Positions 24,179 through 35,985 are shown, numbered from the stretch's first letter. The stretch: DNA of 64,000 nucleotides from Ipomoea triloba (GCF_003576645.1 NC_044921.1:26354203-26418202), one strand, 5' to 3'. Made by a program: numbers and translations. Notes: generated by a model not told the origin, from the sequence alone.

Positions 24179-26508
24179 ATGGGGAATTGCTTCCGAAGGC
24201 CACAGCGTGTTAAGGAAATCCCAAAAGCTGGAAGCTTTCCCAACCCCGCTTCGACCTCTAGGGAAACCTCAACACCCACTCGCACTACATCTAGTGGTAA
24301 ATTCTGTGTTTTTTGTTTGATTATGATTAATACATGCATTGTGCAATTTGGGTGATCCTTAGAATGATGAAATCCTTGTATATGTGGATCATAAGTTTGA
24401 TATTCATTTCAAAGTTTTCATCTTTTCTTGTTTCCCATTGTATATGTGGATCATAAGTTTGATATTCATTTCAAAGTTTTCATCTTTTCTTGTTTCCCAT
24501 TCAACATTGTCTGTCTCTATTGTCTTATTGCTGGTATATATCATCTAATCATCAGATATAATAATGATTTACTGTTTCTGGGGATAATTTAATTTGTTGA
24601 CAATCTCACATTTTGGCAATTCAGAAGACAAAGTACATGAAAGCCATCCTTTGCCTGTTCCAACCCGCTCAGAAAAGTCTTCTTCTATACACAGCAGAGG
24701 GGGGAGTGGTCAAGCTCCAAAGTCTGAAATTGAAATATTATCATCTCCAGACCTAAAGTCCTTTCTGCTGAGTGTACTTGTGGATGCAACAGACAACTTC
24801 AATAATCTTCTTGGTGAAGGAGGCTTTGGTGAGGTTTACAAGGGATGGTTAGATAAGGATACCTTAAATGCTTCAAAATCTGGAGAAGGAATGCCGGTTG
24901 CAGTAAAGAGACTAAATTTTAGAGGTGTTCAAGGTCATAAAGAGTGGTTGGTGAGCTCTTTGTCTAATACTGCATCTCAGTTCTTTCTGTTTAGCATGCT
25001 ATACATAAATAATAAATTTGTAATCCAACTATCAGCTTAGCCTTTTAGTTGCGTGTATATTGATGAGTGTCATATTATAGTCAGAAGTGAAACTCCTTGG
25101 CCAGCTTCATCACCCAAATTTGGTCAAGCTTACTGGATTCTGCTTGGAAGGTGAACATCGGCTACTAGTGTATGAGTTCATGCCCAGCGGCAGCTTAGAA
25201 AACCATTTGTTCGGAAGTAAGTTTACAGCTTTGTAGTCATACTTCAATTGTCTTTAGAAATTCATTGATGTTATAGAGAGAAAATGGATTATATCATGAA
25301 CATCTAGAACAATGGAGATCTTTGTAGCCTTTAATGCAGTTCCTGTTAGGTTTGTTGATCCTAAGCTATGTTATTTTGCAGGGCATGCAGGAACATCACC
25401 TTTTTCGTGGGAGACGAGGATGAAGGTTGCTGTGGGTGCTGCTCGTGGACTCTCCTTTTTACATGATTCTAATCCTCAAGTTATATATCGTGACTTTAAA
25501 GCTTCAAACATCCTCCTAGATGCGGTATGCTTGAGAATTTATCTTCTTCCTCTTCTTCTAATTTGTGACATAACTCTTCTTGGACTATAGATGAATTCAT
25601 TTTTCCCCTGGTTTTGATCTAGCAACCGTATGATCATCAATTTTCTAATGCTTTGCCATTAATCACTCTGATTCTCTTGATGCAGGAACTTAATGTAAAG
25701 CTTTCGGACTTTGGCCTGGCCAAGCTTGGTCCAACCGGTGATAATTCACATGTATCCACTCAGGTTATGGGAACGCAAGGATATACTTGCCCTGAATATA
25801 TGACTACAGGTGCAAACTTCATAGCTTATGGGTTACATTGAAATATTTGAGTTTGATATGTAAAGTTACTGCTTGACTTCTTTGTTGTCTCTTTGAAAAC
25901 TATCACTTCTTCCTGGATTTTCTCTTATACAATTTTACTGCCTTCTTATGACTAAATTGTCTTATTTACATATTCTCGTGTTTGTTATGGTGCGTCTAAT
26001 GTATGTGGTTTGTTTCTTAACAGGTAGGCTTTCTGCCAAATGTGACGTATATAGCTTTGGCATCGTGTTGCTTGAGCTGCTTACAGGTCGTAGGGTAATG
26101 GACAAATCTCTCGGGCAAGGCCAAACTCTGGTGGACTGGGTGAGGCCTTGTTTGCACGAGAAGCGCAGCGTGGCTAGAATCATGGACATCAGGTTAGAGG
26201 GACAGTACCCGAGAAATGCAGCTTATTTTGCAGCCAATCTTGCATTCCAATGCACGCGTCCTGAGACCAAAAGGCGACCTAACATGACTTACGTGCTGGG
26301 AATCTTGGAACAGCTCCAATCGTCAAAGCACATAGCCCACCATTCGTCTGCACATCATCATCATCGTCGCCATCCCTCCAGACAAAGCGACATATCGGAG
26401 CAGCTGAATTGCTCGTCTCAGAAGTCTGCCAAGCCGGGCCATGTGAGGGTCTCCCACAGCTCTCGTGTTGTGGATTGTTCAGAAGCAGAGGCAGAGTGGG
26501 ATAGGTGA
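24179..26508 (+). CDS. Receptor-like cytoplasmic kinase, subfamily VII (PBL/APK1 type)
   Basis: Six exons: 24179-24296, 24625-24950, 25081-25216, 25382-25524, 25686-25809 and 26024-26508, in phase, 443 residues. MGNCF offers N-myristoylation at Gly2 and palmitoylation at Cys4, so the kinase should sit on the inner plasma membrane. No ectodomain or transmembrane segment. Kinase landmarks: [11 protein letters not shown] (103-113), catalytic Lys134 in [18 protein letters not shown] (229-240), DFG (249-251), and [24 protein letters not shown] kinases relay signals from immune and developmental receptors. The activation segment reads [10 protein letters not shown] where the family normally has GTHGYAAPEY, a change worth noting although all catalytic residues are kept. 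The tail is His- and Ser-rich. The start is set by the myristoylation motif. Confidence 0.93.
24379..24501 (+). repeat. 62-bp tandem duplication in kinase intron 1
   Basis: TATATGTGGATCATAAG and the bases that follow occur twice in direct tandem, 24379-24440 and 24441-24501, without visible differences. The duplication is recent and intronic, and does not touch the splice sites. Confidence 0.9.
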
Positions 26509-27337
26509 ACGAATGCTAACTGTTCGTGCATTCCTGCCTACAATCTACCACCCAAAAACCAACTGAACTGTCCATGTGGCACTGGTTGTGCATTCCAGAG
26601 ATTAATATTGTATATCATTCTTTTACAAGCTGTAAGGATAGAGAAAACCACCATTCCATCCCTTTCCCCCCAGAGCTAGAGAAATCTCAGGAGAAAAAGA
26701 ATGCCATTTTTTTGGAATGAATATCATTAATGATAATACATTTGTTGTGATGACAAGCGGTTTGTCTTTGGGTATCATGTAGTTGTATAGTGTTTTAGGT
26801 TAGCTGGTTAAGACATGAGGTAGAAGTGTTTTATTATTATTATATAATAATAATATGAAAAGTTAGAATGTGGTTCAAAAATGGATCAATTTTAATCATG
26901 ATATCTGAGCACAAAGTATTTAACTGACTATTTTTCTATTTTAAAAGGTTAATTTATTAAGAGCATTGTCATAATTTATTTTGAACTATTTTAATCGCAT
27001 GGTCTTTTTAAGAAGCAAACGACGCCGCCAAAGCAAAACCGGCTCACAAGTAACCAACCACTCCAGCGACGAGGACAATCGGAATTCATAGCGCACTGTG
27101 CACTCAGAGAAGGGGTTATGGCGGGTCTATGATTTCTACAGATTCTCAGGTTCGAACAACATTGATATAACTCTATACGATGTATGAATATGGAGATGTT
27201 TAGCCTGATGTAATTGCTTCTTGAGATTATTGCTGACAGAGTGTTTACTTGATCTTTTGGGCATTTCAGAATCTGGGTTCTGTTTGAAATCCGAAAAGAA
27301 AGAAAATTTGATAAGAATTTGAAAGGAGGAGGTGAGG
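26509..27337. other. Kinase 3' region and VPS29 leader
   Basis: Holds the kinase 3' UTR (to perhaps 26760), a TTATTATTATTATATAATAATAA palindromic run near 26830, and the VPS29 5' leader from about 27080, possibly with a leader intron (donor near 27150, acceptor near 27270). No coding ORF is supported. Confidence 0.45.
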
Positions 27338-28797
27338 ATGGTGCTGGTTCTGGTATTGGGCGATCTTCATATACCTCACAGAGCGCCTGATCTGCCTGCA
27401 AAGTTCAAGGCTATGCTTGTTCCTGGGAAGATCCAACATATCATCTGCACTGGAAATCTCTGTATCAAAGTTAGCTCCTTTTTTAATTTTATCTTTTTGT
27501 GCTTTGGGTTTTGTTTAATACTTTATTTGTATGTAAAGATTGGGAATTTTTTGATAAGTGATTGTCCTAGTATGCTAATGAGGTTTAAATCCCAATCAGT
27601 AGGAGCCATATTAGGCTTTATGATTCTGTTGAAAGGAAATGAAGTGAAGGATTGTTGACCACTGATATTTATGGAGCAACTTTATATAATTGCTGAAAAG
27701 CCTGAACCTTTAGTGTGGTAAAATAGCAATATCTGTTTGTTTAGAGCAGAGGAAAAGATAATAGATGCAGATGGAGCTTAAAGATGATACAAGCTTGAAA
27801 TCTTAATGGTTGATCTTGTTTCTGTTTCAAGATGAATGATAGATTAAGCTGTAATGGAAGGATTGTATTTTTCCTGATTTTGGTGGTTAGGAAAGGGATG
27901 CATGGAAGCATGATAAACTAGAGCTTTATAACAAATTGGGAGCCTTTCCTTTTCTTAGTATGCCATTGATGGAGGGATATTATTGAAGAGAAGATCAGAT
28001 GATTCACTTAAGAATATTGGAGAAGATAGAGATAGAGGATTGCAACTCTTTAGAATACTACCTGATGAATGAGTTACATGATGCCTCAGTCTGGTTCTTT
28101 TTTTGTTCTTAAGAATCAGTGCATTTTCCTATTAGTTGTATAAATTATTTTAGCTTCAAAGTTCCTGATTGTTAGTCTTTGATGATTACTCGTCAACAAA
28201 GTTTCGTTCATCATATCTAGGAAGTTCAGGACTACTTGAGAACTGTTTGTGCAGACCTGCATGTTACACGGGGAGAATATGATGAAGAGATACGTTACCC
28301 AGAGACAAAAAAATTAACCATTGGCCAGTTTAAGATTGGAGTGTGCCATGGTCATCAGGTCAGATTCATGACTCTTTTCTATACCCTAATACCAATTTTT
28401 ACTTGAAAATCCCAAAACTGTTTAAAACTTTCACCTTATACCCAGCTTTAATTGTCGGTTCTTCCTGGTTGTTATGATACTGAAGGTTATTCCATGTGGA
28501 GACTTGGACTCATTGGCCATGCTTCAGAGACAGATGAATGTAGACATATTAGTCACTGGTCACACCCACCAGTTCACTGCATATAAGCACGAAGCGGGCG
28601 TTGTTATAAACCCGGGATCTGCTACTGGCGCTCACAGCAGTGCTACCTATGATGTTAACCCTAGTTTTGTTCTCATGGACATTGATGGCGGACGAGTTGT
28701 GGTGTATGTTTACGAACTGATTGATGGCGAGGTAAAGGTTGACAAAATCGATTTTAAGAAGACAGCACCAATAGAGCTGGCCACTCATAAGCAATAA
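27338..28797 (+). CDS. VPS29: Vacuolar protein sorting-associated protein 29 (retromer subunit)
   Basis: Three exons (27338-27469, 28221-28358, 28486-28797) give 193 residues, the normal length. [15 protein letters not shown] opens a metallophosphoesterase-like fold; [16 protein letters not shown] and [27 protein letters not shown] are the conserved family blocks. VPS29 is a scaffold of the retromer core with VPS35 and VPS26 and recycles vacuolar sorting receptors from endosomes to the trans-Golgi; the phosphoesterase-like site contacts partners and is not thought to be catalytic. One oddity: VIPCGD, where Arabidopsis and human have Trp in place of Cys. The gene converges on the aldose epimerase gene to its right. 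Confidence 0.96.
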
Positions 28798-29272
28798 AAC
28801 CTACATTTCTACTTCCTTTCTCACTTTCTTCCAGGGTCATCGGGAGCTCGACTGTTATCTCTTCTCTTCTGTGTTACTTTGGCAATTTCATTAACTGATT
28901 GTTGAAACATGATTGGAAAAGGATAGTGGTTGTGTTTTGGAACTGCACAATATTCATATGTATTATGTAATAGTGTCTTCTTTTCTTCTTATTAGCTGTC
29001 CTTCCCCAATCCCCACCATTAAAACATGGTTTTTGATAATAGAATTATGATTTCATGGTTTATTACTTGGAATCTGAACAGAGTAAGAATGAAACAGACT
29101 TTAACTGGATAGGAAAGAGTGGCAAATTGCTTGACCCTAAACTTTTATTGAATACAAACAACAAAGCAATTTGCTTCACCCTTTCCCACTAACAAAAGGA
29201 CCCAAGAAAACTGAATTTAGATGAAGGTATTATTGCCTCGGTCCCTAGATCCTAATTCCGCGACAAAAATCC
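28798..29272. other. Convergent 3' ends of VPS29 and epimerase gene 1
   Basis: VPS29 3' UTR on the plus strand and epimerase 3' UTR on the minus strand. Bases 29131-29190 recur at 32697-32750 as part of the segmental duplication. No gene. Confidence 0.5.
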
Positions 29273-31022
29273 CTATTGGCCGGTGTGGGATGCATCATGA
29301 GTAGTGAACCGATAAACCATGACATGGTCATAAGTCTCGCCCGGATTCACAATCTGGGAAGGGAAATTCGGGTGGTTCACAGAATCTGGAAAGCCTTGGG
29401 TCTCCAAGCACAATGCAGCATGTTTTTTGTAAACATATCCACCTTTCCCCTTTGTATCTGTCAACATATTACTCGTGTAAAACTGAACACCAGGCTTGTT
29501 AGTCCACAGCTCCATTTTTCTACCAGATTTGCTATCTACCACCAAAGCAGCCTTGCCTAGATGCTTGGGACCATGGCTGTCCAACACATAGTTTATATCA
29601 TATCCACCCGGGAGCTCATTCAACTCGCTCCCTATTGCCCGTGGCTGCAGGAAATCATACGCTGTCCCTTTCACCGGTGCAAGGGCACCAGTAGGGATGA
29701 GCTTTTCATCCACAGGAGTGATCTTAGAGCCGAAGAGCTGGATAGTATGCGACAAGATATCACCACTGTCATGGCCACCAAGATTCCAGTAGGAATGTGA
29801 GGCTAGATTCACTGGTGTTGCCTTGTTCAGAGCCTTGGCTTTCATTCTTATTCCCAGCTTGTTTTTGCCAATGAACATGTAAGTCACACTAACAGACAGA
29901 TCCCCAGGAAATCCTACACAGATTCAAACATCAATTCCTGAATCATAAGCTACTTGGGAAGCTCCTAGTATGCTCTGTCTAAATTAAAAGTTTAAACTGA
30001 TAGTGAGACTACACGTTTGCATCTTATACCGTATATGATCAACATATCAGCTAAACCTTACCTTGTTCTCCATCATAGCTGTTGTATGAGAGAGTCAGAT
30101 GGCTGTCTTTCTTGTAATCTTCCACAGTCCATATCACATCACTGAATCCTCTGAAACCCCCTGGATTTAGATGACAACATCACATTGTTATCATTATTCA
30201 AATCAAATGTTATAAACATAAATGTACAGTCTAACTATCAGCTTAAGATTTTAGTTGAGATGAAACGTGTGCTTCAATTTGAAATCAGAGCCAAGAGACT
30301 ATGATTCACGTGTTGCTTGTAGCCTTTAAAAAAAATAGTCCGCCCGCACACGTGAGGGACTATCAACTTAGGGTTTTTGCCATAAGATTGAAAAACTCGG
30401 TTACCCAGTGCATACCCACCCTCGGATAGTGGTTGCCGGTTTCCCTCGTCATTCAAAAAGATTGAAAAACTCACCATGGAGAGTGTTTCCATGATCATTT
30501 GCAGGCAATCTGTACTCCACACCATTAAGCTTGAAGCTTGCTCCCCCAATCCTGTTAGCAACACGCCCAACTATAGCACCAAAATAGGCTGTGTCATTCT
30601 GTAAACATGTCAAAAAAAAAAACACATTTAATGATGTCCCAACACCTCACTAAGAGACAACTAACAACCATAGCCATAAACTAACCTTGTAGTCATCAAC
30701 AGAATCGAATCCAAGAACCACATCTCCCAATTTTCCTATCCAAACATTAGATTAAAGATAACTAAAATCAGGTAAAGCAATCAAGAAGATAAGATCTACC
30801 AGGAAAAACTCAAGTTTTTACAGGAGAAAATCCATGAACTAACAAACCATTTTTATCAGGGAGGATGACAGAGATAACAATTGCTCCATAGTTTGTGATC
30901 TTCACAGAGAAGCTGCCTCTCTTGATCTCATATATACCCACTTCTTCACTTGCATCACAGAAGCTCCCTGTTAAGAAAACAGCCAAAACCAAGAAAGACA
31001 ACAATCGATATAATGCAGCCAT
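29273..31022 (-). CDS. Aldose 1-epimerase (galactose mutarotase-like), tandem copy 1
   Basis: Five exons on the minus strand: 31022-30848, 30735-30686, 30598-30475, 30160-30062 and 29913-29273, giving 362 residues. An N-terminal signal peptide (MAALYRLLSFLVLAVFLTG, cut near SFCDA) targets the secretory pathway, probably the wall or vacuole. The epimerase landmarks are present: NDHGNTLHG with the first catalytic His (about 110), NLASHSYWNLGG with the second (about 189), GGYDINYVLD, and LETQGFPDSVNHPNFPS with the catalytic Glu (about 325). The enzyme interconverts alpha and beta anomers of hexoses. Copy 2 in the adjacent duplicated unit has the same five-exon structure. Confidence 0.93.
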
Positions 31023-32254
31023 CGTGATTCAGATCAGCAAATACAATGCACTATTGCACTCCCTTCTATCTGTATATATCACATTTAATTTAATGTCTGT
31101 ATGACTGTTTAAAATCTTGGAAATAGCGAAAAACAGATAAAGTTTTGTCATTTATGGATAAGAATATTATGACTTTCGAGTATAGTAATATTTATAACTT
31201 TTTTATATTTTTACATATCGGGTAGAATATTATTTTATTTTTTTCCTTTTTTTGCTTCTTGAATAATAGAGTAAACGAAATGGGAAGTCACAATGGACAA
31301 AACCGATTTGGTCCATGCGGATAGACAAATGATTGGAACATTTTGAAATGGTTAACGTTGTTTGTTGACTAAATGTGTTTGCAGGATTAGACAAGAACAG
31401 CTGGATATGAATCAAACCTGGCGGCTCCGAGAAAATGCTGACAGGGTTACTACTCAGTGGCTTGTGCTAATCCACGTTGACACGTTGTCATTAATAATTT
31501 TTCCAATTGCCAACGATTGTATGTGGAGCTAGATAAGATTTTATTTATTACTCCGTATTCTTTTTTTCCTCCCACAAGCTTGAATCTTCAATTCTAATGG
31601 TCCTCACGCCTCGACAGAACATATGGCAGGGGAGTCGCTCCTACACTACTGTTGGTGAGGCTTGATCACGGGTCTTTCTTCCCAAACTTCATCCATGTGA
31701 CTACTGAGCTGCTTATGCGAACGAACCTAATGTTCACTTTGAAGCAAAAGTATGAATGGGCTAGTTGTCATTTTGGGCCTATTGGGCTGGCCTTGTCTTG
31801 AGTCAGATTTGGGTTTTTGAAACTAAAAGGGGACAATGAGTCTAGGCCAAATCAAACAAATCAAAGAAGCCTGCATGAATTATACATTTATGCCCTGCCC
31901 AACTCCTTTACACTGCAATTATTATTCCTTGGACCATGAATAAAAGATACATTTTATTATAGAATGGAAGCCAAGCAATTTACTTTTATTAGACAATAAT
32001 TCATGTGATTCAGCACAGAGCTGAGAGACAACACCGTAGCAATGAGACAATTAGACAAACATCATCATTAGCAAAACCTTAACCTTTTCATGCATGGCGT
32101 ATTCGACATTATCATCATATCACGCATGCAATGCAAGATAGACATTGTATCTTGCTAACCTCATTTTTTCACGCCATTATCATACCTTACAAATTATAAT
32201 TATCCCGAAAAGCTTCACGAAAATTCGGTGGGTTTTAACAACGAGAACTTCTGG
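31023..32254. other. Region between epimerase gene 1 and the MIF relic
   Basis: Contains the epimerase promoter region on the minus strand and the duplicated blocks described for unit 1. No coding ORF is supported. The stretch 31424-31930 has no counterpart at 34950-35080 in unit 2. Confidence 0.45.
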
Positions 32255-32434
32255 GTGACAACCATCGTCAAATACGCCGAGTGTCAAAGAAACTACGCAG
32301 CCAGCACCGGCGTGCACGTTCTGGACGGCTGCCGTGCGTGCATTCATGGCGGCCGGAGAAGAAGGGACCCCCAGCGCCCTCACTTGAGCTGCCACCGGAA
32401 TTTCAACAGGAGAGTGGTTGTTTCCGAGTTCTGA
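32255..32434 (+). pseudogene. Mini zinc finger (MIF, ZF-HD) relic, unit 1 core
   Basis: VTTIVKYAECQRNYAASTG followed by VHVLDGCR matches the ZF-HD dimerisation finger of MIF proteins (YxECxxNHAAxxGxxxxDGC). A 4-base duplication at CGTGCGTGC shifts the frame before the expected AFMA; the rest (AAGEEGTPSALT) continues in another frame, then a stop follows, and CHRNFNRR reappears in the first frame. The CAAC cysteine pair is deleted. The relic is thus broken twice. MIF proteins are single-domain competitors of ZF-HD homeodomain factors in hormone signalling. Confidence 0.8.
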
Positions 32435-32561
32435 TCTACTTCAACTATATGTTTTGTGTTTTTTTTTTTTAATCAAGAAATTTGTAATCATTTCTTAGCT
32501 TTTTGCGTGCGAGTTGGTTGTACCTTTGGTGCGGATTGGTCATATTTTGAGCTGAAGAGCC

Positions 32562-32621
32562 ATGAAGAAAACAAGAGTGGTGGAAAGGCCAGACAGCACA
32601 AGGAGGAACACCACGGGCTGA
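32562..32621 (+). pseudogene. MIF N-terminal fragment
   Basis: The short frame MKKTRVVERPDSTRRNTTG resembles the basic N-terminus of MIF proteins. It is displaced: it lies downstream of the finger core rather than in front of it, and stops. The leader TTTTGCGTGCGAGTTGG just upstream recurs at 35826, and its continuation at 40672, where it joins other sequence. This suggests two truncated copies side by side. Confidence 0.5.
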
Positions 32622-32809
32622 AATTTGTACTATGGACCCTGATCCAATACATAGAATTTAAGTTCATAATATACAAAGTTTAATATGCCATTGTTTGACT
32701 CTAAACTTTTATTTAATACAAACAACAAAGCAATTTGCTTCACCCTATATCCTAATTACGCGACAAAACAAAATTGTGTAGGTTTTATATTGCGTTGGAT
32801 CCCTATCTA

Positions 32810-34460
32810 TCAGTAGCCGGCGTGGGATGCTTCATGATCATGAATAGTGAACCGATAAACCATGGCATGGTCATAAGTCTCACCCGGATTCACAATCTGG
32901 GAAGGGAAATTCGGGTGGTTCACAGAATCTGGAAATCCTTGGGTCTCCAAGCACAATGCAGCATGTTTTTTGTAAACATATCCACCTTTCCCCTTTGTAT
33001 CTTCCAACATATTACTTGTGTAAAACTGAACGCCAGGCTTGTTAGTCCACAGCTCCATTTTTCTCCCAGATTTGCTATCTACCACCACAGCAGCCTTCCC
33101 CAGATGATGCCTGGAACCATTGCTGTCGTCCAACACATAGTTTATATCATATCCACCCGGAAGCTTATTCAGCTCGCTCCCTATAGCCCGTGGCTTCAGG
33201 AAATCGTACGCTGTCCCTTTCACCGGTTCAATGGCACCAGTAGGGATGAGCTTTTCATCCACAGGAGTGATCTTCGAGCCGAAGAGCTGGATAGTATGTG
33301 ACAAGATATCGCCACTGTCATGGCCACCAAGATTCCAGTAGGAATGTGTGGCTAGATTCACTGGCGTTGCCTTGTTCAGAGCCTTGGCTTTCATTCTTAT
33401 TCTCAGCCTTTTTTTGCCAATGAATGTGTAAGTCACAGTAACAGACAGATTCCCAGGAAATCCTACACACATTCAAACATCAATTCCTGAATCTCTGTAT
33501 GCTCCGTCTAAATTAAAAGTTTAAACTGACAGTGAGACCCAACATAGTAGCTAGACCTTACCTTGTTCTCCATCATAGCTGTTGTATGAGAGAGTGAGAT
33601 GGCTGTCTTTCTTGTAATTTTCCACAGTCCATATCACATCACTGAATCCTCTGATACCCCCTGGATTTAGATCACAACATCACATTGTTATCATTATTCA
33701 AATCAAATGTTATAAATATAAATGTACAGTCCAATTATCTCATCTTTTAGTTGAAATGGAACACATGCTTCAATTTGAAATCAAGCCAAAAGACTATAGT
33801 CCACGTGTTGCTGGTAGCCCATAAAATTGAAAAACTTGGGTTACTACGTGTTTCCCTCGTCACTCAAAAAGATTGAAAACTTACCATGGAGAGTGTTTCC
33901 ATGATCATTTGCAGGCAATTTGTACTCCGCACCATTAAGCTTGAAGCTTGCTGCCCCAATCCTGTTAGCAACACGCCCAACTATAGCACCAAAATAGGCT
34001 GTGTCATTCTGCAAACATGTCAAAAAAAAAAAAAAAAACACATTTAATGATGTCCCCAACACCTCACTGAGAGACAACTAATTAACAACCATAGCCATAA
34101 ACTAACCTTGTAGTCATCAACAGAATCGAATCCAAGAACCACATCTCCCAATTTTCCTATCCAAACATTATATTAAAATCAGATAACTAAAATCAGGTAA
34201 AGCAATCAAGAAGATAAGATCTACCAGGGAAAACTGTACGCAAGATTTCACAGGAGAAAATCCATGAACAAGAACAAACCATTTTTATCAGGGAGGATGA
34301 CAGAGATAACAGTTGCTCCATAGTTTGTGATCTTCACAGAGAAGTTGCATCTCTTGATCTCATATATACCCACTTCTTCACTTGCATCACAGAAGCTCCC
34401 TGTTAACAAAACAGCCAATACCAAGAAACACGACAATCGATATAATAATGCAGCCATCAT
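32810..34460 (-). CDS. Aldose 1-epimerase (galactose mutarotase-like), tandem copy 2
   Basis: Five exons: 34460-34280, 34156-34107, 34008-33885, 33660-33562 and 33462-32810, giving 368 residues. Signal peptide MMAALLYRLSCFLVLAVLL then SFCDASEEVG. Catalytic motifs NDHGNTLHG, NLATHSYWNLGG, GGYDINYVLDD and LETQGFPDSVNHP are intact. It differs from copy 1 by an Asp-Ser-Asn insertion after YVLD (DDSNGSRHHLG) and a slightly longer C-terminus (HDHEASHAGY). Intron positions are the same as in copy 1. Both copies look functional, so this is a tandem paralogue pair rather than a gene and pseudogene. Confidence 0.93.
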
Positions 34461-35378
34461 GATTCAGATCAGCAAATTTGGAACTCTCCTGCAAGCGAAA
34501 AACAGATAAAGTTTTGTCATTTATGGATAAGAATATAAGGTACGGTCATCCCTAATAGTAGAATTTCAATGGTTTTTGAAGGTTTGGGTGTCCATGTGGA
34601 TGAGAGAAAAGATTTGGTTTTTGACAATGAAGTGGTCCCCACCATAGTGCTACAACAACCCCATTGTAAATGCGTGAGGCACAAATCTCGTACCCAACTG
34701 GAGTGCGTAAATCTCTACTTTTTTTTTTAATTTGTATTTTTTCATTTTCTTATTTGTTTGTTTTTTCCTTCCCTCCCATCTTCTCTCCCTTAATCACATG
34801 CAAAAGCTCATTAAAATAATAGTGTAAACGAAATGGGAAGTTACAATGGACAAAACCGATTTGGTCCATGCGGATAGAAAAATGATTGGAACATTTTGAA
34901 ATGGTTAACGTTGTTTGTTGACCAAATGTGTTTGCAGGATTAGACAAAATAGGAGACAGTATACGACCACAACACTACCAAAATAGATCATCAGATACAA
35001 TAGTTCAATTCATGGTTGCCTACCAAAATAGATCATCAGATACAATAGTTCAATTCATGGTTGCCGGAAATCAGCAAGAATGGAAGCCAAGCAATTTACT
35101 TTTATTAGACAATAATTCATGTGATATGATTCAGCACAGAGCGAGAGACAACACAATAGCAGTGAGACAATTAGACAAACATCATATCATTAGCAAAACA
35201 TTAACCTTTTCATGCATGGCGTATTCAACATGAAGATCATATCATGCATGCAATGCAAGATAGACATTATTGTGTCTTGCTTACCCATTTTTTCACGCCA
35301 TTATCATACGTTAAAGTTTACAGTTATCTCGAAAAGCTTCAAGAAAATTCGTTGTTTTTAGCAACGAGAACTTCTGGG

Positions 35379-35761
35379 GTGACAACCATCATATCGTCAA
35401 ATACGCCGAGTGTCAAAGAAACTACGTGGCCAGCACCGGCGTGCACGTTCTGGACGGCTGCCGTGCGTGCGTTCATGGCGGGCGGAGAAGACGGGACCCC
35501 TATTAGAATTGTGCACAGCAGTTGTAACAAGAAAGGGAAAAGGTATGTTGTGTATTGATGAGTTATAAACGGAAGTTTACAGATTGCTTACTAAAGAAGA
35601 ACAACTGCAGTATATATACAAGTAGGGAGGAAGAAACAGATGGACACATTGTGAATGTACACTATTAACCTTGCTATTTTCTTCCTAATAGCTTCATCCT
35701 CCAACAACCCCAACGCCCTCACCGGAATTTCCACAGGAGAGTGGTTGTTTCCGAGTTCTGA
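35379..35761 (+). pseudogene. MIF relic, unit 2 core, split by a solo LTR
   Basis: Homologue of 32255-32434. It has a 4-base ATAT insertion near 35392 before KYAECQRNY, the same CGTGCGTGC frame break, and an insertion of 206 bp after GGGACCCC. Beyond the insertion CGCCCTCACCGG resumes the homology to the terminal GAGTTCTGA. The CGTGCGTGC break predates the segmental duplication because both units carry it. Confidence 0.8.
35501..35706 (-). mobile_element. Solo LTR (206 bp) with 5-bp target duplication
   Basis: On the minus strand it begins TGTTGGAGG and ends TTCTAATA. The plus-strand flanks are ACCCC at 35496-35500 and ACCCC at 35707-35711, a 5-bp target-site duplication. A TATA-like GTATATATACTG lies inside. 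The unoccupied sequence is seen in unit 1 (32370 region), where CCCC is followed directly by AGCGCCCTCAC. There is no internal region or second LTR, so it is a solo LTR or a very small terminal-repeat element. Confidence 0.85.
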
Positions 35762-35945
35762 TATACTTGAACTATATATATGTTTTGTTTTTTTTAATCA
35801 AGAAATTTGTAATCTTTTCTTAGCTTTTTGCGTGCGAGTTGGTTGTACCTTTGGTGTGGATTGGTTTGTTCTTGCTTACCTCGTTTCTTCATGCTATTAT
35901 CATACATTAAAAGTTACAGTTATCCCGAAAAGCATTACGGGAAGG

Positions 35946-35985
35946 TGAATTATATCTATGGTGAACTGATCGATGAAATGATCTA
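35946..35985. repeat. RING 5' module copy 1, left part (split by mariner)
   Basis: GGTGAACTGATCGATGAAATGATC is the start of the module that lies just upstream of the RING genes on the minus strand; it continues at 39491 after the mariner element. Its left side joins MIF-associated sequence, as in the copy at 40778. Confidence 0.7.

Larger units (their letters stand above)
29131..32434. repeat. Segmental duplication, unit 1 (epimerase + MIF relic)
   Basis: This unit matches 32697-35761 in order: epimerase 3' UTR, all five epimerase exons and introns, the upstream block with AAACGAAATGGGAAG (31275 and 34827), the block GAATGGAAGCCAAGCAA (31964 and 35080), the ATGCATGCAATGCAAGATAG block, and the MIF relic. 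Differences in introns and upstream spacing show that the duplication is not very recent. Confidence 0.85.
32697..35761. repeat. Segmental duplication, unit 2 (epimerase + MIF relic)
   Basis: Second unit of the tandem duplication described at 29131-32434. It carries an extra 206-bp solo LTR at 35501-35706 that unit 1 lacks, and an internal tandem repeat AAAATAGATCATCAGATAC at 34980 and 35028. Confidence 0.85.

Noticed and set aside
32774..33301. 175-residue plus-strand ORF over the epimerase gene
   Set aside because: Antisense to the last epimerase exon, with a similar antisense frame in the other copy; explained by the duplicated sense gene.
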